The notes below the pieces were generated by a model. It did not search any database. It worked only from the letters and a program-made list of their open reading frames with translations, and had not been told where the DNA came from. A program made the translations under genes and the position numbers. A DNA stretch of 44,312 nucleotides from assembly GCA_958436475.1 (NCBI GenBank), contig CAUBKG010000009.1, forward strand, positions 1-44,312, read 5' to 3'. Origin of the DNA: an uncultured Clostridia bacterium. Its GTDB lineage: Bacteria > Bacillota > Clostridia > Oscillospirales > Acutalibacteraceae. Below are positions 31,675 to 40,538 of the stretch, piece by piece (position 1 is the first letter of the stretch; every line of letters starts with the position of its first letter).

Positions 31675-31968
31675 CTAATTCCGTTCTTTTTCCTGCGGCC
31701 CCTCTCCCCTCGTTACCGGCTCAGAAAAAAAGGGCTTTGCCGCAAGGCGGCCGAGCAGGGAAATCTCCTCCGTGTACTGTTCCAGATAGTTCTGCGTACG
31801 CTGCAGGCAGGCCTCTATGATCTCTCTGCCGTACCGACGGCAGCAAACGTCATAATTCTCCGTGAGCAGTTCTAAAACCATAATATTTTCCGTGAGGCCG
31901 GTAAGGTTCCAGTGCAGATCGCTGTAAATATCAGAGGCGCTTGCATATTCATCTGCTTTGTTTTTCAT
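31675..31968 (-). CDS. Hypothetical helical protein
   Basis: The 97-residue protein is almost entirely helical and acidic (VLELLTENYDVCCRRYGREIIEACLQRTQNYLEQY), here cited in part as LELLTENYDVCCRRY. I do not recognise the family. A moderate ribosome site (AAAGG) and a promoter with TTGAAA and TACAAT support it as a gene. The C-terminus is polar and low-complexity. Confidence 0.6.
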   Translation of the reverse strand: MKNKADEYASASDIYSDLHWNLTGLTENIMVLELLTENYDVCCRRYGREIIEACLQRTQNYLEQYTEEISLLGRLAAKPFFSEPVTRGEGPQEKERN

Positions 31969-32043
31969 GATCTTCTGCCTTTCTGTTTCTCAGTGTCTGT
32001 AACGCCCGGGCATCCCCGTGCGCCTAAATTGAGCTTAATTACC

Positions 32044-32071
32044 ATTGTATCTGAGTTACTGCGCTTTTCAA
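32044..32071 (-). promoter_or_regulatory. Promoter of the hypothetical helical protein gene
   Basis: On the minus strand TTGAAA (32071-32066) and TACAAT (32049-32044) are spaced by 16 nt. Confidence 0.6.
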
Positions 32072-32166
32072 TACCAAAATCGAATGTTCCCGAGAAAAAA
32101 CAAGGTATTGATTTTTCATCCGGGTTTACAAGACCGCTGCATCTGGAACCTGCATCCCATCAAACG

Positions 32167-32199
32167 GGAAGGCCGCAGGCTTTACGCCTGCGGCCTTCC
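32167..32199. terminator. Hairpin downstream of the epimerase gene
   Basis: GGAAGGCCGCAGG and its complement form a perfect 13-bp stem 10 nt after the stop codon; the T tract on the minus strand is weak. Confidence 0.65.
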
Positions 32200-32209
32200 T
32201 CTATTCTGT

Positions 32210-33214
32210 TTACGCCTTCGCCGCCGTTTTTCTGCGGCTCACCCATCGGACGGTATCCCGAATAGTCCACAGCAGGTCGCGCGGTCGGTAGCCAAGCTCC
32301 CGCGTGGCCTTATCGTGCGAAAACTTATCGTTGCTCGCGAGGGTATAGAGCGAATAGCGCGTATAAAGAGGGCGCTCCTTTCTGCACCGGGCGTAAAAGG
32401 CCAGCAGGGGGGCCGCCGCCCGCGCCATCCACATGGGGAGCACCGGCAGCCGCCTGCCCCCCTGCACCGCCTTCACCATGGCGAGCACTTCCTTTATTTC
32501 ATAATGCCGGTTCGAAAGGATATAGCATTCGCCCGCCTTGCCCTTGTGCGCTGCTTCGAGGCAGCCCATGGCAACGTCGCGCACATCCACGAAATCATAC
32601 CCGCCCTTCACACAGGCAGGCAGGCGGCCCCTGATATAATCCTCCACCAGCTGCACGAGATGGTTGCCCGAGGAATCGTACGGCCCGAGAATGCCGGAGG
32701 GCTGTACCACCACCGCAGGGAGTCCTTCCGCCGCCGCGTCCAGCACGAGCTGCGTTGCCTCCGCCTTGGTCTTCGCATAGCCGCCAACTACCTCGTCCGG
32801 TGAAAAGCTATGAACCTCGCGAAGGACACTGTTTTTGTCCTTCTCGGGGATCGCGTGCACAGAGCTCACATACACGAGACGCTTCACCCCATATTCCCGG
32901 CAGAGCTCGGTGAGGTTCCGGGTGCCCTTCACATTCACATCGTACAGCTCCGGGGAAACATCGGAGGAAATATCCACAATACCCGCTGTGTGGATCACAA
33001 TCACATCCATGCCCTCTGTATTCTGGAACAGCGGACGAAGCGACTCCTTCACGCGCACATCTCCTCTGTAATACGTAACTGTTCCCCGGTTTTCCGCCCG
33101 CTCCGAGGGCAGGATGAGCCCCCGCACAAGCTGCCCGCCCTTTTTCAGATAGCGGACGATGGTATTTCCCAGGTGCCCGTTGGCCCCGGTAACGATGTAC
33201 AGCAGACGTTTCAT
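32210..33214 (-). CDS. NAD-dependent epimerase/dehydratase family protein (extended SDR)
   Basis: The 334-residue protein is an extended short-chain dehydrogenase: Rossmann loop VTGANGHLGNTI at the N-terminus, catalytic YVSSVHAIP and YAKTKAEATQ (YxxxK), and the substrate segment VVQPSGILGPYDS. It resembles dihydroflavonol-reductase or NDP-sugar epimerase-like enzymes, and the substrate cannot be chosen from sequence. AAGGAG precedes the ATG. It is divergent from a TetR gene whose promoter overlaps its own, suggesting that regulator controls it. Confidence 0.85.
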   Translation of the reverse strand: MKRLLYIVTGANGHLGNTIVRYLKKGGQLVRGLILPSERAENRGTVTYYRGDVRVKESLRPLFQNTEGMDVIVIHTAGIVDISSDVSPELYDVNVKGTRNLTELCREYGVKRLVYVSSVHAIPEKDKNSVLREVHSFSPDEVVGGYAKTKAEATQLVLDAAAEGLPAVVVQPSGILGPYDSSGNHLVQLVEDYIRGRLPACVKGGYDFVDVRDVAMGCLEAAHKGKAGECYILSNRHYEIKEVLAMVKAVQGGRRLPVLPMWMARAAAPLLAFYARCRKERPLYTRYSLYTLASNDKFSHDKATRELGYRPRDLLWTIRDTVRWVSRRKTAAKA

Positions 33215-33249
33215 ATATCAAACACTCCTTCTCGATATCGGACACTGTG

Positions 33250-33298
33250 TTGTTTTTCTTTCCTACTTATATTATAATAAGAAAAAAGTACCGGGCAA
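33250..33298. promoter_or_regulatory. Overlapping divergent promoters of the epimerase and TetR genes
   Basis: Plus: TTGTTT (33250-33255), 17 nt, TATAAT (33273-33278). Minus: TTGCCC (33298-33293), 16 nt, TATAAT (33276-33271). The two -10 boxes share the palindrome ATTATAAT (33271-33278), so only one polymerase can load at a time. This would couple the genes even without a repressor. Confidence 0.6.
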
Positions 33299-33369
33299 CC
33301 GTCAGTTTCGTTTCGGGTGGCCGGTTATCGAACAGATCGAACACCATCTGTTGAAAGGACGGGGCTGTT

Positions 33370-34011
33370 TTGAAAAAGTTAACAAATGACCACCGCACGC
33401 GCGTGACCCGTATGCTCATCCGCAAGGCGTTCACCACCCTGCTTTGCCAAAAACCCATCCAAAGCATCTCTGTGAAAGAGCTGTGCGAGCTCGCGGGCAT
33501 CAACCGCGGCACCTTTTACGCCCATTACAGCGATGTTTACGACCTTCGCAGCCAGATCGAAGCGGAAATGCAGGAGCATCTGGAGCAGGCGCTCCTGCCC
33601 ATCCTCAAGGATGTGGGCGGCGAGGTGACGCCCGTTCGTGTGACCACTGAAATTTTCCAGTGCTTAAAAGACAATTCCGATCTGTGCATCGTGACCCTCG
33701 GCGATCACGGCGATAAGGACTTCATGGCAAAGCTGCTCAGCATAGGCCGCGATTTTTGCCTCGAAAGCTACTCCAAATATTTCGAGGGCGCCTCCCCGCA
33801 AAAAATCGAGTATTTTTACGCATTTGTGAGTTCCGGCTTTCTCGGCCTGCTGCGAAAATGGCTGGCGGACGGCATGGTTGCCCCCCCGGAGGAGCTCGCC
33901 GCCATGACGGAGGGCCTGATGCTGGAGGGGGCTGGAGTCCTGCGGGAAGGCAGCCTCACCCGCCCGAAAGCCGCGGAAAAAAACGGGAAAGATACCCCTG
34001 CACGAAAATGA
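33370..34011 (+). CDS. TetR/AcrR family regulator
   Basis: The 213-residue protein starts with TTG (AAAGGACGGGG upstream). The N-terminal helix-turn-helix is clear: ISVKELCELAGINRGTFYAHY. The C-terminal domain (CLKDNSDLCIVTLGDHGDKDFMAKL, EYFYAFVSSGFLGLLRKWLADGM) is the type seen in many clostridial TetR proteins. Its 3' end overlaps the convergent NSS transporter gene by 56 nt. It probably controls the divergent epimerase. Confidence 0.85.
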   Translation: MKKLTNDHRTRVTRMLIRKAFTTLLCQKPIQSISVKELCELAGINRGTFYAHYSDVYDLRSQIEAEMQEHLEQALLPILKDVGGEVTPVRVTTEIFQCLKDNSDLCIVTLGDHGDKDFMAKLLSIGRDFCLESYSKYFEGASPQKIEYFYAFVSSGFLGLLRKWLADGMVAPPEELAAMTEGLMLEGAGVLREGSLTRPKAAEKNGKDTPARK

Positions 34012-35341
34012 ACAGGACGATCACCGGCAGGATATAAGAAACATACACCCTCGCCCAGGCGGGAAAGCGCAGCCCGCGGCCGGTGTTCGCTTCGCGGCGG
34101 AAGCTCTTCCATCCCCAGCCGTATCGCCTCGTGCAGAACAACAGGTACACAAGCGAGCCTAAGGGGAGAAAATTATTGCTGACTAAAAAATCTTCCAGGT
34201 CGAGCACGGTGCTCCCTTCTCCGAGGGGCTGAAACTCGCTTAGGAGGCTCCAGCCCAAGACGCAGGGCATAGAAAGCACCAGCACCGCTGCGAGGTTTAT
34301 GAGCACGGCCTTCCGGCGGCTCCAGCCTTTCAGGTCCATCCAGCAGGTGATGATGTTTTCAAACACCGCAACGATGGTGGAAAGCGCCGCAAACAGCAGA
34401 AAGATAAAAAAGAGAGTGCCCCACACGCGTCCGCCGGGGATGGCGGAAAATACGTTGGGAAGCGTTACGAAAATGAGGTTCGGGCCGCTGTCCGGCCGGA
34501 CGCCGTAGGTAAAGCAGGCGGGGAAAATGATAAGCCCCGCCATGAGCGCAACGCCCGTATCGAGAAGCGTGATGCGCACCGCTTCGCCGGTGAGCGTACG
34601 CTGCTTATCGATATAGCTTCCGAAAACAGCCAGGGAGCCCATGCCGATGCTCAGGGTAAAAAAGGCCTGTCCCATCGCATCGAACACGGCGCGGAACAGC
34701 CCGTTTTCCGTGAGCTTCGAAAAATCCGGGCGCAGGTAAAAGGCAAGGCCCTCCCCTGCGCCGGGAAGCGTGAGGGAATGGACCGCCAGCACCCCCATGA
34801 TGCCGAGCAGGCAGAGCATCATCCACTTTGTAATCTTTTCCACGCCCTTTTGCAAGCCGAAGGAGCAAACGGTAAAGCAGCCGGCCACCACCGCCGCCAT
34901 GGCACCGGCCATCAGCAGGGGGTTGCCCTGCATTTCGCCGAATACGCGCGATACCGCCTCCGCACGGCGCCCGGAAAACGCGCCGGACGCCATATGCCAG
35001 CAGTAGATCAGCATCCAGCCGCCGATGGTGGTGTAAAACATCATCAACAGATAATTGCCCGCCATACAGGCGTATTTATGCAGGTGCCAAACGGTTCCGG
35101 GCGGCTCCAGCTCATCGAACGACCGGGCTGCGCTTTTCCGGCTCGCCCGCCCCACGGCAAGCTCCATCACCACGATGGGCAGCCCCAGCGCCGCCAAAAA
35201 CACGAGATACAGGAGCACAAACGCAGCGCCGCCGTATTTCCCCGTGACGAAGGGAAACCGCCACACGTTTCCGAGGCCAATGGCGCACCCGGCTGAAATC
35301 AAAAGAAATCCGAGCCGGGAAGAAAACCTTTCTCGCTGCAT
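33956..35341 (-). CDS. Sodium-dependent NSS family transporter
   Basis: The 461-residue protein has about eleven to twelve hydrophobic segments and the NSS hallmark GCAIGLGNVWRFPF in helix 1, with later GQAFFTLSIGMGSLAVFGSY. NSS proteins bring in amino acids or similar solutes with sodium. The start at 35341 is chosen for GGAGG 7 nt upstream; an earlier ATG at 35380 lacks a site. The C-terminus overlaps the convergent TetR gene. The substrate is not predictable. Confidence 0.92.
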   Translation of the reverse strand: MQRERFSSRLGFLLISAGCAIGLGNVWRFPFVTGKYGGAAFVLLYLVFLAALGLPIVVMELAVGRASRKSAARSFDELEPPGTVWHLHKYACMAGNYLLMMFYTTIGGWMLIYCWHMASGAFSGRRAEAVSRVFGEMQGNPLLMAGAMAAVVAGCFTVCSFGLQKGVEKITKWMMLCLLGIMGVLAVHSLTLPGAGEGLAFYLRPDFSKLTENGLFRAVFDAMGQAFFTLSIGMGSLAVFGSYIDKQRTLTGEAVRITLLDTGVALMAGLIIFPACFTYGVRPDSGPNLIFVTLPNVFSAIPGGRVWGTLFFIFLLFAALSTIVAVFENIITCWMDLKGWSRRKAVLINLAAVLVLSMPCVLGWSLLSEFQPLGEGSTVLDLEDFLVSNNFLPLGSLVYLLFCTRRYGWGWKSFRREANTGRGLRFPAWARVYVSYILPVIVLFIFVQGYLSRFFPRLSGG

Positions 35342-35519
35342 CCGGGCGCCTCCTTCCATATATTCCTCTTTATTTTGCACGGGCGCGCATGTTCTATCCC
35401 GTGCCGCCGGGAAGTTTTGCCGCCGCGGGGATAAAAAATTTTTTCAAACATATACTAACCGTGCAATCGCTTTTATTTATGGAAAACCGCTCGCGGCTTC
35501 TTCCATGGGAGGTACTGAT

Positions 35520-35702
35520 ATGGACGACCACAGGCAGAAAAATGAAAACGTGAAAAAAGACCCCACCGGCGCCGCTAAAAAAGGCCCTATCGACGTTTAC
35601 GTCTCCATCGGGTGCGAAGGGATCCCTTCGGACATCCTCGGGAGCTATACGGGCCTTAATCAGATGGAGGAAATCCCTGAACAGGATGCGGACGATCTGT
35701 AG
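35520..35702 (+). CDS. Small hypothetical protein
   Basis: The 60-residue, very hydrophilic protein (KKGPIDVYVSIGCEGIPSDI in the middle, acidic end EIPEQDADDL) lies between a consensus GGGAGG site and a strong terminator, so it is a credible gene. I do not recognise the family. No membrane segment or known motif is seen. Confidence 0.65.
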   Translation: MDDHRQKNENVKKDPTGAAKKGPIDVYVSIGCEGIPSDILGSYTGLNQMEEIPEQDADDL

Positions 35703-35710
35703 CATGCAAA

Positions 35711-35750
35711 AAAGCGGGCCTCCCGAAAATTCGGGAGGCCCGCTTTTTAT
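35711..35750. terminator. Strong bidirectional terminator
   Basis: A perfect 16-bp stem (AAAGCGGGCCTCCCGA and complement) with loop AAAT and T tracts on both sides separates the small protein gene from the convergent lipoprotein gene. Confidence 0.9.
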
Positions 35751-35758
35751 TCTTGTTT

Positions 35759-36364
35759 CTATTCTGCGGTGGTAGTTGTTTCCGCTTCGCCAGCAGAGGT
35801 GGCGGGCTCGCTCTCCGAGGCCCCCGCGAGCGCCATGGCCAGCTCTTCGCTTGCCATGATGCGCCAGCCGTCCGCCTTCAGCGTAAGGCCGACGACCACT
35901 TCATTTTCCGAAGTGGTAAGCCCGTTTTCCAGAACGGAATCGACCGCGTCCTGCATGACCTTCTGCTGGTCCTCCGCCGAAAGGGTCGCGTCTTCCCCTT
36001 CGCCGCCCACGCCGACCGTCATGTACAAAGACTGCGCCTTTTGATACATATCCTGAATATTCGCGGCCGTGACCTTCACCTTGACCTCCGATTCGGTGGA
36101 GCTCACCATAGAGGCCTTGCCTTCGATCTCGTATTCCAGCTTGCTGTACAGCTTTTTGAGCATATCCCGTTCAGACTGCTCGAGAGTGACCGCAGAATCG
36201 TCTTCCAGATAGGTCACGGCGGCGTCTATATCGCCGGCCTTCAGCGCGTCAAAATAGGCGCTCACCACTGCTGCGGCATCCTGCCTGTCTACCTTCTTCT
36301 GCCCGCAGGCGGCCAGCCCCAGGCATAAAAGCAGGGCCAATACGGCCGCGGTTAATCGTTTCAT
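35759..36364 (-). CDS. Secreted lipoprotein
   Basis: The 201-residue protein has a lipoprotein signal peptide: MKRLTAAVLALLLCLGLAAC, with lipobox LAAC and the lipidated cysteine at position 20. The mature part (AAAVVSAYFDALKAGDIDAAVTYL) resembles small DUF4878/DUF5105-type alpha+beta lipoproteins. The C-terminal 20 residues are Ser/Thr/Glu-rich. It is in a two-gene run with the zinc-ribbon protein upstream (59-nt gap). Function unknown. Confidence 0.8.
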   Translation of the reverse strand: MKRLTAAVLALLLCLGLAACGQKKVDRQDAAAVVSAYFDALKAGDIDAAVTYLEDDSAVTLEQSERDMLKKLYSKLEYEIEGKASMVSSTESEVKVKVTAANIQDMYQKAQSLYMTVGVGGEGEDATLSAEDQQKVMQDAVDSVLENGLTTSENEVVVGLTLKADGWRIMASEELAMALAGASESEPATSAGEAETTTTAE

Positions 36365-36422
36365 TTTTTACACACTCTCCTGTTTTTTCGTTTCCCGCTT
36401 TTTTCTGAAGCCGCGGGGGCTT

Positions 36423-36887
36423 TTAGATATTGTCCTCTTCGTCTTCCCGGAGGCGCACGCCGCACACCGTGCAGAACTTGGAATCGTATTCCACGAGGTT
36501 GTGGCAGTTGGGGCACTCGATGCCGTTTTCCTCGGAGGGGAAGGTCGCGCCGCACCGGCCGCAGAAGCGGCTGTCTGCCGGCTGTTCCGCACCGCAGGCG
36601 GGGCATATCTTTTTCTTTTTGACCTCCAGCACCTGCTCTTCGAGCTCGGCGATCGCCTGCGTGAGCGCTTCCACATCCGCGCAGAGCGCTTCCAGCTTTT
36701 TGCGCTCCGGGCTGCGGTATTCATGAAAATACAGCTCGCCGATCTGCTGGTACAGCTTTTCCCTGCGGTTTTTTTCGGCCGCAATCTTCGAGCTAAGCCT
36801 TGCCGCTTCGAGCAGCGACTTGGTTTTTTCCACGGCGGTGTTCGCCGCTTCGGAGACTCCCTGTGTGAACTGATCGAACGTACTCAT
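36423..36887 (-). CDS. Coiled-coil double zinc-ribbon protein
   Basis: The 154-residue protein has a helical first half (residues 1-90, predicted coiled coil: ALTQAIAELEEQVLEVKKKK) and two zinc ribbons: CPACGAEQPADSRFCGRCG and CPNCHNLVEYDSKFCTVCG. Such proteins are common in Firmicutes and often scaffold or sense at the membrane; no target is known. The start at 36887 has GGGAGG 8 nt upstream. It is followed by the lipoprotein gene. Confidence 0.85.
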   Translation of the reverse strand: MSTFDQFTQGVSEAANTAVEKTKSLLEAARLSSKIAAEKNRREKLYQQIGELYFHEYRSPERKKLEALCADVEALTQAIAELEEQVLEVKKKKICPACGAEQPADSRFCGRCGATFPSEENGIECPNCHNLVEYDSKFCTVCGVRLREDEEDNI

Positions 36888-37039
36888 TGCAATTCCTCCC
36901 GAATGAGCCTCATACCCCTGGTACAAGCCTTATTATAATATCATATGCGAAAAAAATCATCAATAGAATGTGAATACCGCGCCGGCAAAAAATACAAGAC
37001 GGCCCGCGCATTTTTCCTGCTTCGGTGGGCTGTTTTGGA

Positions 37040-37080
37040 TTGACGAATCTCCGCGAGGTGGTATAATAGATTATTATACC
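37040..37080 (+). promoter_or_regulatory. ilvBNC promoter with perfect palindrome over the -10
   Basis: TTGACG (37040-37045), 16-nt spacer, TATAAT (37062-37067). GGTATAAT-agatt-ATTATACC (37060-37080) is a perfect 8-bp-arm dyad including the -10 box. It is a strong operator candidate for amino acid control of the operon; the regulator is not in the window. Confidence 0.8.
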
Positions 37081-37161
37081 GCTTAGACGCCCCTTCGCCG
37101 TATAAACGGCTGGATGGGCAATGATACCATAAGTCTGATGCAACTTTGAGGAGGGATCGAT

Positions 37162-38781
37162 ATGAACGGCGCCGAAGCCATGGTAGAATGCCTGAACAAG
37201 GAGGGTGTTTCCGTTGTATTCGGTTACCCGGGCGCCGCGATCTGCCCGTTTTATGACGCTCTTTCCGTCTCTCCCATCCGCCATATCCTGGTGCGTCAGG
37301 AACAGAACGCCGGCCACGCCGCAAGCGGTTATGCCCGCATTTCCGGAAAGCCGGGGGTCTGCGTGGTTACTTCGGGGCCGGGAGCCACCAATGTGATCAC
37401 GGCCGTCGCCTCTGCATATATGGATTCCATCCCCATCGTCATCATCACCGGCCAGGTGAGCAGCGAGCTGCTCGGGCGGGATGTGTTCCAGGAGGCGGAT
37501 ATTACCGGCGCAACCGAACCCTTTACCAAGCACAGCTACCTTGTGAAAAACGTGGAGGATATCCCCCGCGTGTTCCGGGAAGCGTTTCATATTGCCTCTA
37601 CCGGCCGGCCCGGCCCGGTGCTCATCGATATGCCGGTGGATATCCAGCAGAAGCAAATCAGCCGTTTCGAATACCCCGATTCGGTGGATATCGTGGGGTA
37701 CAAGCCCAGTACCCGCGGCCACGCCGTGCAGGTGAAACGCGCGCTCGCCGCGGTCGGCAAATCCAAACGTCCGGTGATCTGCGCGGGCGGCGGCGTTTTC
37801 CCGAGCCGTTCGCAGAAGATACTCCGCCGGTTTGCGGAAAAAACGCAGATTCCCGTGGTTACCACCATGATGGGCATCGGCGCGCTGCCTTCCGATTCCC
37901 CCTTGAATCTCGGTATGCTCGGCAGCCACGGCACAAAGGCGGCTAACGCCATCGTCCGCGAGGCCGATCTTCTCATCCTCTGCGGCGCCCGCGTGGGCGA
38001 CCGGGCGATGTCGAAGCCGGGCCAGATCGCAGAGCATGCAACGATTATACATATCGATATCGACCCCGCTGAAATCGGAAAGAACATGCCCGCGCATATC
38101 CCGATCGTGGGCGATTTAAAAAACATTCTCACCCGCTTCGAGGAGGAGACGGACTATACCGCCGACCCGGAATGGACGAAGCGCGCCAGAGAGCTGAAAA
38201 GCCTTCCCGCGGCAGAAGCTTCGCCCGCGCCCGGCTGCTGCATCGACCCGAAGCGCTTCATGGAGCGGCTTTCCGCCGCCGCGCCGGACGACACCGTCCT
38301 CGTGGCGGACGTGGGGCAGAACCAGATCTGGTCGGCCAACCACTTTGCGATCCGTTCGGGCCGGTTCCTGACCTCGGGCGGTATGGGCACCATGGGATAC
38401 AGCGTTTCCGCTGCCTACGGTGCAAAGCTGGCAAGCCCTTCGAAAACAGTCGTCGCCGTATGCGGGGACGGTTCCTTCCAAATGCAGCTGATGGAGCTTG
38501 CAACCATCTGCCAGCACCGGGTGGATGTGAAAATCATCGTGATGTCCAACAACCGGCTGGGCATGGTGCGGGAGCTCCAGAAGAATTTATATGATAACAA
38601 CCTCTTTGGCGTGAATCTCGACGGCAGCCCCGATTTTATAAAGCTCGCAGAGGCTTACGGCATCCCCGCGGAGCGTATCTCCCGCATGGAGGAAGCGGAT
38701 GAGGCGATTCACCGCCTGCTTTCCTCCAAGGGCGTGTTTCTGCTGGAATGCGCCGTGAGCCCGGAAGAATCCTCGCTGTAG
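37162..38781 (+). CDS. ilvB: Acetolactate synthase, large (catalytic) subunit
   Basis: The 539-residue ThDP enzyme condenses two pyruvates, or pyruvate and 2-oxobutyrate, at the start of valine, leucine and isoleucine synthesis. The N-terminus has the family start NGAEAMVECLNKEGVSVVFGYPGAA, cited in part, and the catalytic glutamate in VRQEQNAGHAASGYAR. The C-terminal ThDP motif runs from GDGSFQMQLMELATICQHR to IVMSNNRLGM. Length fits anabolic acetolactate synthases. GAGGAGGG lies just before the ATG. The regulatory subunit gene follows 19 nt later. Confidence 0.97.
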   Translation: MNGAEAMVECLNKEGVSVVFGYPGAAICPFYDALSVSPIRHILVRQEQNAGHAASGYARISGKPGVCVVTSGPGATNVITAVASAYMDSIPIVIITGQVSSELLGRDVFQEADITGATEPFTKHSYLVKNVEDIPRVFREAFHIASTGRPGPVLIDMPVDIQQKQISRFEYPDSVDIVGYKPSTRGHAVQVKRALAAVGKSKRPVICAGGGVFPSRSQKILRRFAEKTQIPVVTTMMGIGALPSDSPLNLGMLGSHGTKAANAIVREADLLILCGARVGDRAMSKPGQIAEHATIIHIDIDPAEIGKNMPAHIPIVGDLKNILTRFEEETDYTADPEWTKRARELKSLPAAEASPAPGCCIDPKRFMERLSAAAPDDTVLVADVGQNQIWSANHFAIRSGRFLTSGGMGTMGYSVSAAYGAKLASPSKTVVAVCGDGSFQMQLMELATICQHRVDVKIIVMSNNRLGMVRELQKNLYDNNLFGVNLDGSPDFIKLAEAYGIPAERISRMEEADEAIHRLLSSKGVFLLECAVSPEESSL

Positions 38782-38800
38782 GGGAAAGGAGCGGTTTTTT

Positions 38801-39301
38801 ATGAAACATACCATTTCCGTTTTGGTGGAAAACCATTCGGGCGTCCTTTCCAAGGTCTCCGGCCTCTTCTCCCGCCGCGGCTTCAACATCGAGAGCCTTG
38901 CGGTGGGCGTCACCGAAAACAACCGCGTCTCACGCATCACCATCCTCGTGGATGGGGACGATTACACGGTGGAGCAGGTGGAAAAGCAGCTCAACAAGGT
39001 GATACCCGTCATCAAGGTAAAGACCCTCGCGGAGGGGACCTACATCAGCCGCATGCTCTCCCTCATCAAGGTTTCGGCCGGGAACGGCAAGCGCGCGGAA
39101 ATTATGAAAATCGCCGAGCTCATGGGGGCCAAGATCATAGACGTTTCCCAGAAAACCATGACGCTCGAATTCACCGATACCGCCGAGCGCACCGAAACGC
39201 TTGAGGGGCTCCTTCGCCCCTATGGGATCGTGGAGATCGTGCGGACGGGCAACGTCGCCATTGAAAAGGGCGCGGGGCTCTCCGTTTCGAAAAACGTTTA
39301 A
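38801..39301 (+). CDS. ilvN: Acetolactate synthase, small (regulatory) subunit
   Basis: The 166-residue protein has the ACT domain at the N-terminus (HTISVLVENHSGVLSKVSGLFSRRGFN, cited as VENHSGVLSKVSGLFSRRGF) and the ALS small-subunit C-terminal domain (LIKVSAGNGKRAEIMKIAEL). It binds valine and confers feedback inhibition on IlvB. AAGGAG precedes the ATG. The 134-nt gap to ilvC has a partly paired GGCAAAGGA / TTTTGCC hairpin and no other feature. Confidence 0.95.
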   Translation: MKHTISVLVENHSGVLSKVSGLFSRRGFNIESLAVGVTENNRVSRITILVDGDDYTVEQVEKQLNKVIPVIKVKTLAEGTYISRMLSLIKVSAGNGKRAEIMKIAELMGAKIIDVSQKTMTLEFTDTAERTETLEGLLRPYGIVEIVRTGNVAIEKGAGLSVSKNV

Positions 39302-39435
39302 AATCCGGGAGGGTTCCCCCTCGGGTTCTGATATTTGGCAAAGGAGCTTTTCCTTTTGCCGCGCTGCCCGCGCTGCCGTGCGGAACGGGGGCGGCAGATC
39401 ATAAAAACCAGCCGTACGGAGAAAAGGTGGTTAGT

Positions 39436-40431
39436 ATGTCAAAAATCTATTATCAGAGCGATTGCGATCTCTCTGTCCTCAAGGGCAAAACCGTTGCCAT
39501 TATCGGCTACGGCAGCCAGGGGCACGCCCATGCGCTCAACCTGCATGAAAGCGGCGCAGACGTTATTGTCGGCCTGTACAACGGCAGCCGTTCCTGGGCC
39601 AAGGCGGAAGCGGCCGGCCTCAAGGTAATGACCGCGGCGGAAGCGGCAAAGGCGGCCGATATCATCATGATTCTCATCAACGATGAAAAACAGGCGGACC
39701 TTTATAAGGAAAGCATCGAGCCGTACCTCACCGAAGGCAAGGCCCTCGCGTTTGCTCACGGCTTCAATATCCACTTTGGCCAGATCGTCCCGCCGAAGAA
39801 TGTGGACGTATTTATGATCGCCCCGAAGGGCCCGGGCCACACCGTCCGCAGCGAATACCTCGCGGGCAAGGGCGTCCCCTGCCTCGTTGCCATCCATCAG
39901 GATGCAACCGGCCGCGCGCTGGATGTTGCCCTCGCGTATGCCGCGGGCATCGGCGGCAGCCGCGCCGGTGTGCTGGAAACGACCTTCAAGTGCGAGACCG
40001 AAACCGATCTTTTCGGCGAGCAGGCTGTGCTTTGCGGCGGCGTGACCGCTCTGATGCAGGCCGGCTTCGAGACGCTGGTGGAGGCCGGCTACGACCCGAA
40101 GAATGCGTATTTCGAATGCATTCATGAAATGAAGCTCATTGTAGACCTCATTTATCAGGGCGGCTTCTCCAATATGCGCTATTCCATTTCCGATACCGCG
40201 GAATACGGCGATTACGAAATCGGCCCGCGCATCATCACGGAAGAGACCAAGAAGGAAATGAAGAAGGTTCTCACCGAGATTCAGGACGGCACCTTCGCCC
40301 GCCGCTGGATTCTGGAAAACCGTGTGGGCCGCCCGCACTTCAATGCGGAAAAACGCATCCACGCCGAGCATCAGCTTGAGGAAGTGGGCAAGGAGCTCCG
40401 CAAGATGTACAGCTGGAGCGACGAAAAATAA
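39436..40431 (+). CDS. ilvC: Ketol-acid reductoisomerase
   Basis: The 331-residue class I enzyme isomerises and reduces acetolactate with NADPH and Mg2+. The Rossmann loop is GYGSQGHAHALNLHESG. The metal-binding parts include ETFKCETETDLFGEQAVLCGG and ECIHEMKLIVDLIYQGG. Start chosen at 39436 behind AAAAGGTGG; an upstream GTG would add only three residues. It ends the ilv operon and is followed by a strong terminator; ilvD and leu genes are not in the window. Confidence 0.97.
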   Translation: MSKIYYQSDCDLSVLKGKTVAIIGYGSQGHAHALNLHESGADVIVGLYNGSRSWAKAEAAGLKVMTAAEAAKAADIIMILINDEKQADLYKESIEPYLTEGKALAFAHGFNIHFGQIVPPKNVDVFMIAPKGPGHTVRSEYLAGKGVPCLVAIHQDATGRALDVALAYAAGIGGSRAGVLETTFKCETETDLFGEQAVLCGGVTALMQAGFETLVEAGYDPKNAYFECIHEMKLIVDLIYQGGFSNMRYSISDTAEYGDYEIGPRIITEETKKEMKKVLTEIQDGTFARRWILENRVGRPHFNAEKRIHAEHQLEEVGKELRKMYSWSDEK

Positions 40432-40458
40432 TTTTTTTCTCTAACGCTAGAACATAAG

Positions 40459-40498
40459 AATCCCGTGCGGGAAGAAACGCCTTCCCGCACGGGATTTT
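40459..40498. terminator. Bidirectional terminator after ilvC
   Basis: AATCCCGTGCGGGAAG and its complement form a perfect 16-bp stem with loop AAACGC, then TTTTG. It also faces the convergent membrane-protein operon. Confidence 0.88.
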
Positions 40499-40538
40499 GT
40501 TATTATTTATATTTCCCCTCGGGGTGCAGAGGTAAATA

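Noticed and set aside
36368..36784. Minus-strand frame overlapping the zinc-ribbon gene
   Set aside because: It is Arg/Lys/Ser-rich and out of frame with the clear CxxC ribbons.
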